Shown in pieces: positions 40,852 through 42,470 of a stretch of DNA of 42,470 nt (its first letter is position 1; each line of letters starts with the position of its first letter). The position numbers and the translations under genes are program-made. The DNA is from Candidatus Saccharibacteria bacterium UBA3723 (lineage in GTDB: Bacteria; Patescibacteriota; Saccharimonadia; Saccharimonadales; Saccharimonadaceae), in NCBI GenBank assembly GCA_002371895.1, contig DFHM01000015.1:1-42470 (forward strand), in the 5' to 3' direction. The notes below the pieces were generated by a model that saw nothing but the letters and a program-made list of their open reading frames with translations, was not told where the DNA came from and searched no databases.

Positions 40852-42324
40852 ATGACAGTGGTATTTTTTATCTTATTAATTATTCAGCTTGGCGCCAGCG
40901 TCACCTTCCTTTTGTCGCTCGCAAAGCTCAACCTTTTGCAAGTTTGGCAACTTTTGGTCGTCGCTGCGGTTGTCGTATTGCTTTTTGCGATTAATTTCTG
41001 CTTACTCGTCGTCCGCAAAAAGGGCAAAATCGCCAAGTTTATCGCCGTCCTGTTATCCATCGCGGTAATTGTCGGCTCATTCTTCGGCATCAAGTACGTC
41101 CGTCAGGCCACCAGTTTCATCGAAACCGCCACCGGCGCAGAGTACGAGACGCAGACCTATAAGGTTTTATCTTTGAAATCCAGTGCTTACACCGAGGTTA
41201 GCATGCTCGCGCGTCAGCACGTCGGCTTCCTCAAGTCCAACCCAAACCTCGACAACACCCACGCCGCCCTCAAAAACGTCGTCGATTACAAAAATTACGA
41301 TTATGACGACCTCGTCAGCCTCGTCGCCGCCCTCTATGACCACGATTCCGCCGCGGTTGTTTTGAATGACAGCTACCTAGATTATCTCTCCGAGGACACC
41401 GACTCTACTTTTGTCGACGACACCCGTGTTATTTACGAGTTCGAAGTCCGCGCCGACACCCCAGATCTTCGCCAAGCCGTTGACGTCACCGCCGAGCCTT
41501 TCGCCGTCTATCTTTCCGGCTCCGACTCTCGCGGCGCCATCACCCAGACCGCCCGCAGCGATGTCAATATCGTGGCGGTCGTCAATCCAAAAACCGCCCG
41601 CATCCTCCTGATTTCCATCCCGCGCGATTACTACGTCCAGCTCCACGGCACTACCGGCAACAAGGACAAGCTCACCCACGCCGGTATCTATGGTATTGAA
41701 ATGAGCAAAAACACTATCGAGGATCTACTCGGCATCAAGATCAACTACACCGTTAAGGTCGGCTTCCAAACTGTTATCAAGGTTGTCGATGCCCTCGGCG
41801 GTATTGATATCGATTCCGACCAAGCTCTTAAGTTGCAAGGCGGGAAGTGTGTGTTTAACGAAGGCCTCAATAAGGACGTAAACAGCACTTGCGCCCTCGC
41901 TTTTGCCCGCGAACGTTATTCCTACGCCTCCGGCGACCGCCACCGCGGCCAAAACCAACAGCAGATTATTGAAAAGATTATTGCCAAAATGTCCGACCCA
42001 CATTACGCCGTCCGCTGGTCCCAAATTCTGGACGCCGCCAAAGGCTCTTTCGAGACTTCGATGACCTATGATGAAATTACTTCCTTTGCCCGCGTCGAGT
42101 TAGCTTCGCTCCGTCACTGGTCTGTTGAGAGTATTCAACTAGACGGCTCCGGCGCCATGCTCCCAACCTACTCCATGGGCTCCCAAAAGCTGTATGTTAT
42201 GATCCCAAATCAAGCCACCGTCGATGCCGCCAAAGCTAAGATTTTGGAATATACGACTTCCTCCGGTTCCGGCTCCTCGGATTCCGGCTCCAACTCCGGT
42301 TCTACTTCCGGAACCAATAAATAG
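40852..42324 (+). CDS. LytR-CpsA-Psr (LCP) family cell-envelope ligase
   Basis: LCP enzymes move glycans from undecaprenyl pyrophosphate to peptidoglycan. The 490-aa protein has three N-terminal membrane segments (about 2-25, 30-50, 58-80), a linker and accessory region (80-215) and the LCP domain (about 220-400): VYLSGSDSRG, ARSDVNIVAVVNPKTARILLISIPRDYYV with the Arg and Asp residues that bind pyrophosphate, KLTHAGIYG and LAFARERYSYASGDRHRGQNQ. A Ser/Gly-rich tail ends the protein. It fits with the glycan locus 3 kb upstream: the lipid-linked polymer could be attached to the wall by this enzyme. Proline codons are mostly CCA, so it is host-like. No strong promoter or ribosome site precedes ATG 40852. 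Confidence 0.93.
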   Translation: MTVVFFILLIIQLGASVTFLLSLAKLNLLQVWQLLVVAAVVVLLFAINFCLLVVRKKGKIAKFIAVLLSIAVIVGSFFGIKYVRQATSFIETATGAEYETQTYKVLSLKSSAYTEVSMLARQHVGFLKSNPNLDNTHAALKNVVDYKNYDYDDLVSLVAALYDHDSAAVVLNDSYLDYLSEDTDSTFVDDTRVIYEFEVRADTPDLRQAVDVTAEPFAVYLSGSDSRGAITQTARSDVNIVAVVNPKTARILLISIPRDYYVQLHGTTGNKDKLTHAGIYGIEMSKNTIEDLLGIKINYTVKVGFQTVIKVVDALGGIDIDSDQALKLQGGKCVFNEGLNKDVNSTCALAFARERYSYASGDRHRGQNQQQIIEKIIAKMSDPHYAVRWSQILDAAKGSFETSMTYDEITSFARVELASLRHWSVESIQLDGSGAMLPTYSMGSQKLYVMIPNQATVDAAKAKILEYTTSSGSGSSDSGSNSGSTSGTNK

Positions 42325-42353
42325 TCGCCCGCCAACCATCGCTGGCTCCCTCT

Positions 42354-42408
42354 AACAAATCGCCAAGCCTCCAAATAATCGATGTCCCACTAAACAAATC
42401 GCCAAGCC
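42354..42408. repeat. Direct repeat pair, 16 bp
   Basis: AACAAATCGCCAAGCC occurs at 42354-42369 and again at 42393-42408, 39 bases apart. Nothing in the spacing or surroundings makes a CRISPR array. No coding sequence is seen downstream of the LCP gene to the window end. Confidence 0.6.
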
Positions 42409-42448
42409 CCCATGTTTTTGTGCACCTTCTATTTCGCCCTATATGCGA

Positions 42449-42470
42449 CCAGTCACTTTAAAGTGACTGG
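42449..42470. repeat. Perfect palindrome at the window edge
   Basis: The last 22 bases are self-complementary (11-bp half CCAGTCACTTT). It could be a terminator stem whose T-run lies beyond the window, or an operator. Confidence 0.5.

Noticed and set aside
42354..42408. Possible CRISPR array
   Set aside because: Only two 16-bp copies, no dyad in the repeat, no further units and no cas genes in the window.
2..42470. Alternative genetic code with UGA as glycine
   Set aside because: Several intact genes end at TGA with ATGA overlaps, and conserved glycines are coded by GGN throughout.

Overview
The window looks like a chromosomal segment of a Patescibacteria/CPR bacterium, most likely a Candidatus Saccharibacteria (TM7). 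This rests on gene content and style: small housekeeping genes, several large cysteine-containing surface proteins, type IV secretion (T4SS)-like membrane proteins with very large soluble parts, a type IV pilin-like sequence, and strong use of CCA for proline. UGA is a normal stop (for example at 3019-3021), which argues against the Gracilibacteria/Absconditabacteria code. A striking expression feature is a -10 hexamer (TATAAT/TAAAAT/TATTAT) exactly 6 nt before the ATG at about ten genes, so transcription should begin at the start codon and the mRNAs should be leaderless.

Layout. 1-9.2 kb: the 3' end of rpsI, membrane-anchored and surface proteins (including a 1412-aa repeat protein), tRNA-Ala(GGC), a GtrA-pilin fusion and two small membrane proteins. 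9.2-15.2 kb: trpS behind a tiny leader ORF whose penultimate sense codon is Trp, then an HD-domain protein, a PF06541-like membrane protein, an RluA-type pseudouridine synthase, a degenerate DNA polymerase III delta'-like protein, a TPR protein, tRNA-Thr(TGT), a palindromic repeat cluster and a HAD phosphatase. 15.2-25.5 kb: a foreign-looking single-gene cassette, then a T4SS-like block (a VirB2/TrbC-like hydrophobic tail on a secreted domain, tRNA-Tyr(GTA), a single-pass protein, a VirB6/TrbL-like 1183-aa protein and a 1058-aa membrane protein), closed by a bidirectional terminator shared with a convergent lipoprotein gene.

26.3-38.7 kb is a surface glycan locus. Its left part (CapD/PglF-like dehydratase, PglE-like aminotransferase and the start of a PglC-like sugar transferase) has host-like codon use. 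Inside the sugar transferase gene the sequence turns AT-rich and stays so through ATP-grasp, epimerase, PLP-fold, FemAB-like, GT4, Wzx-like and Wzy-like genes. It then returns abruptly to host-like composition in two decayed remnants: a TagD-like nucleotidyltransferase lacking its catalytic N-terminus, with a nonsense codon and a frameshift, and the 3' end of a UDP-glucose dehydrogenase gene. The simplest reading is a replaceable glycan cassette.

38.7-42.5 kb: a two-gene minus-strand unit coding for a Thoeris ThsB-like TIR protein and a small multi-pass membrane protein with no recognisable ThsA (my best candidate for an undescribed defence system), another foreign-looking solo gene with consensus promoter, Shine-Dalgarno and GC-rich terminator, and an LCP-family cell-envelope ligase. 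All functional assignments come from reading motifs and remembered families; no searches were run.
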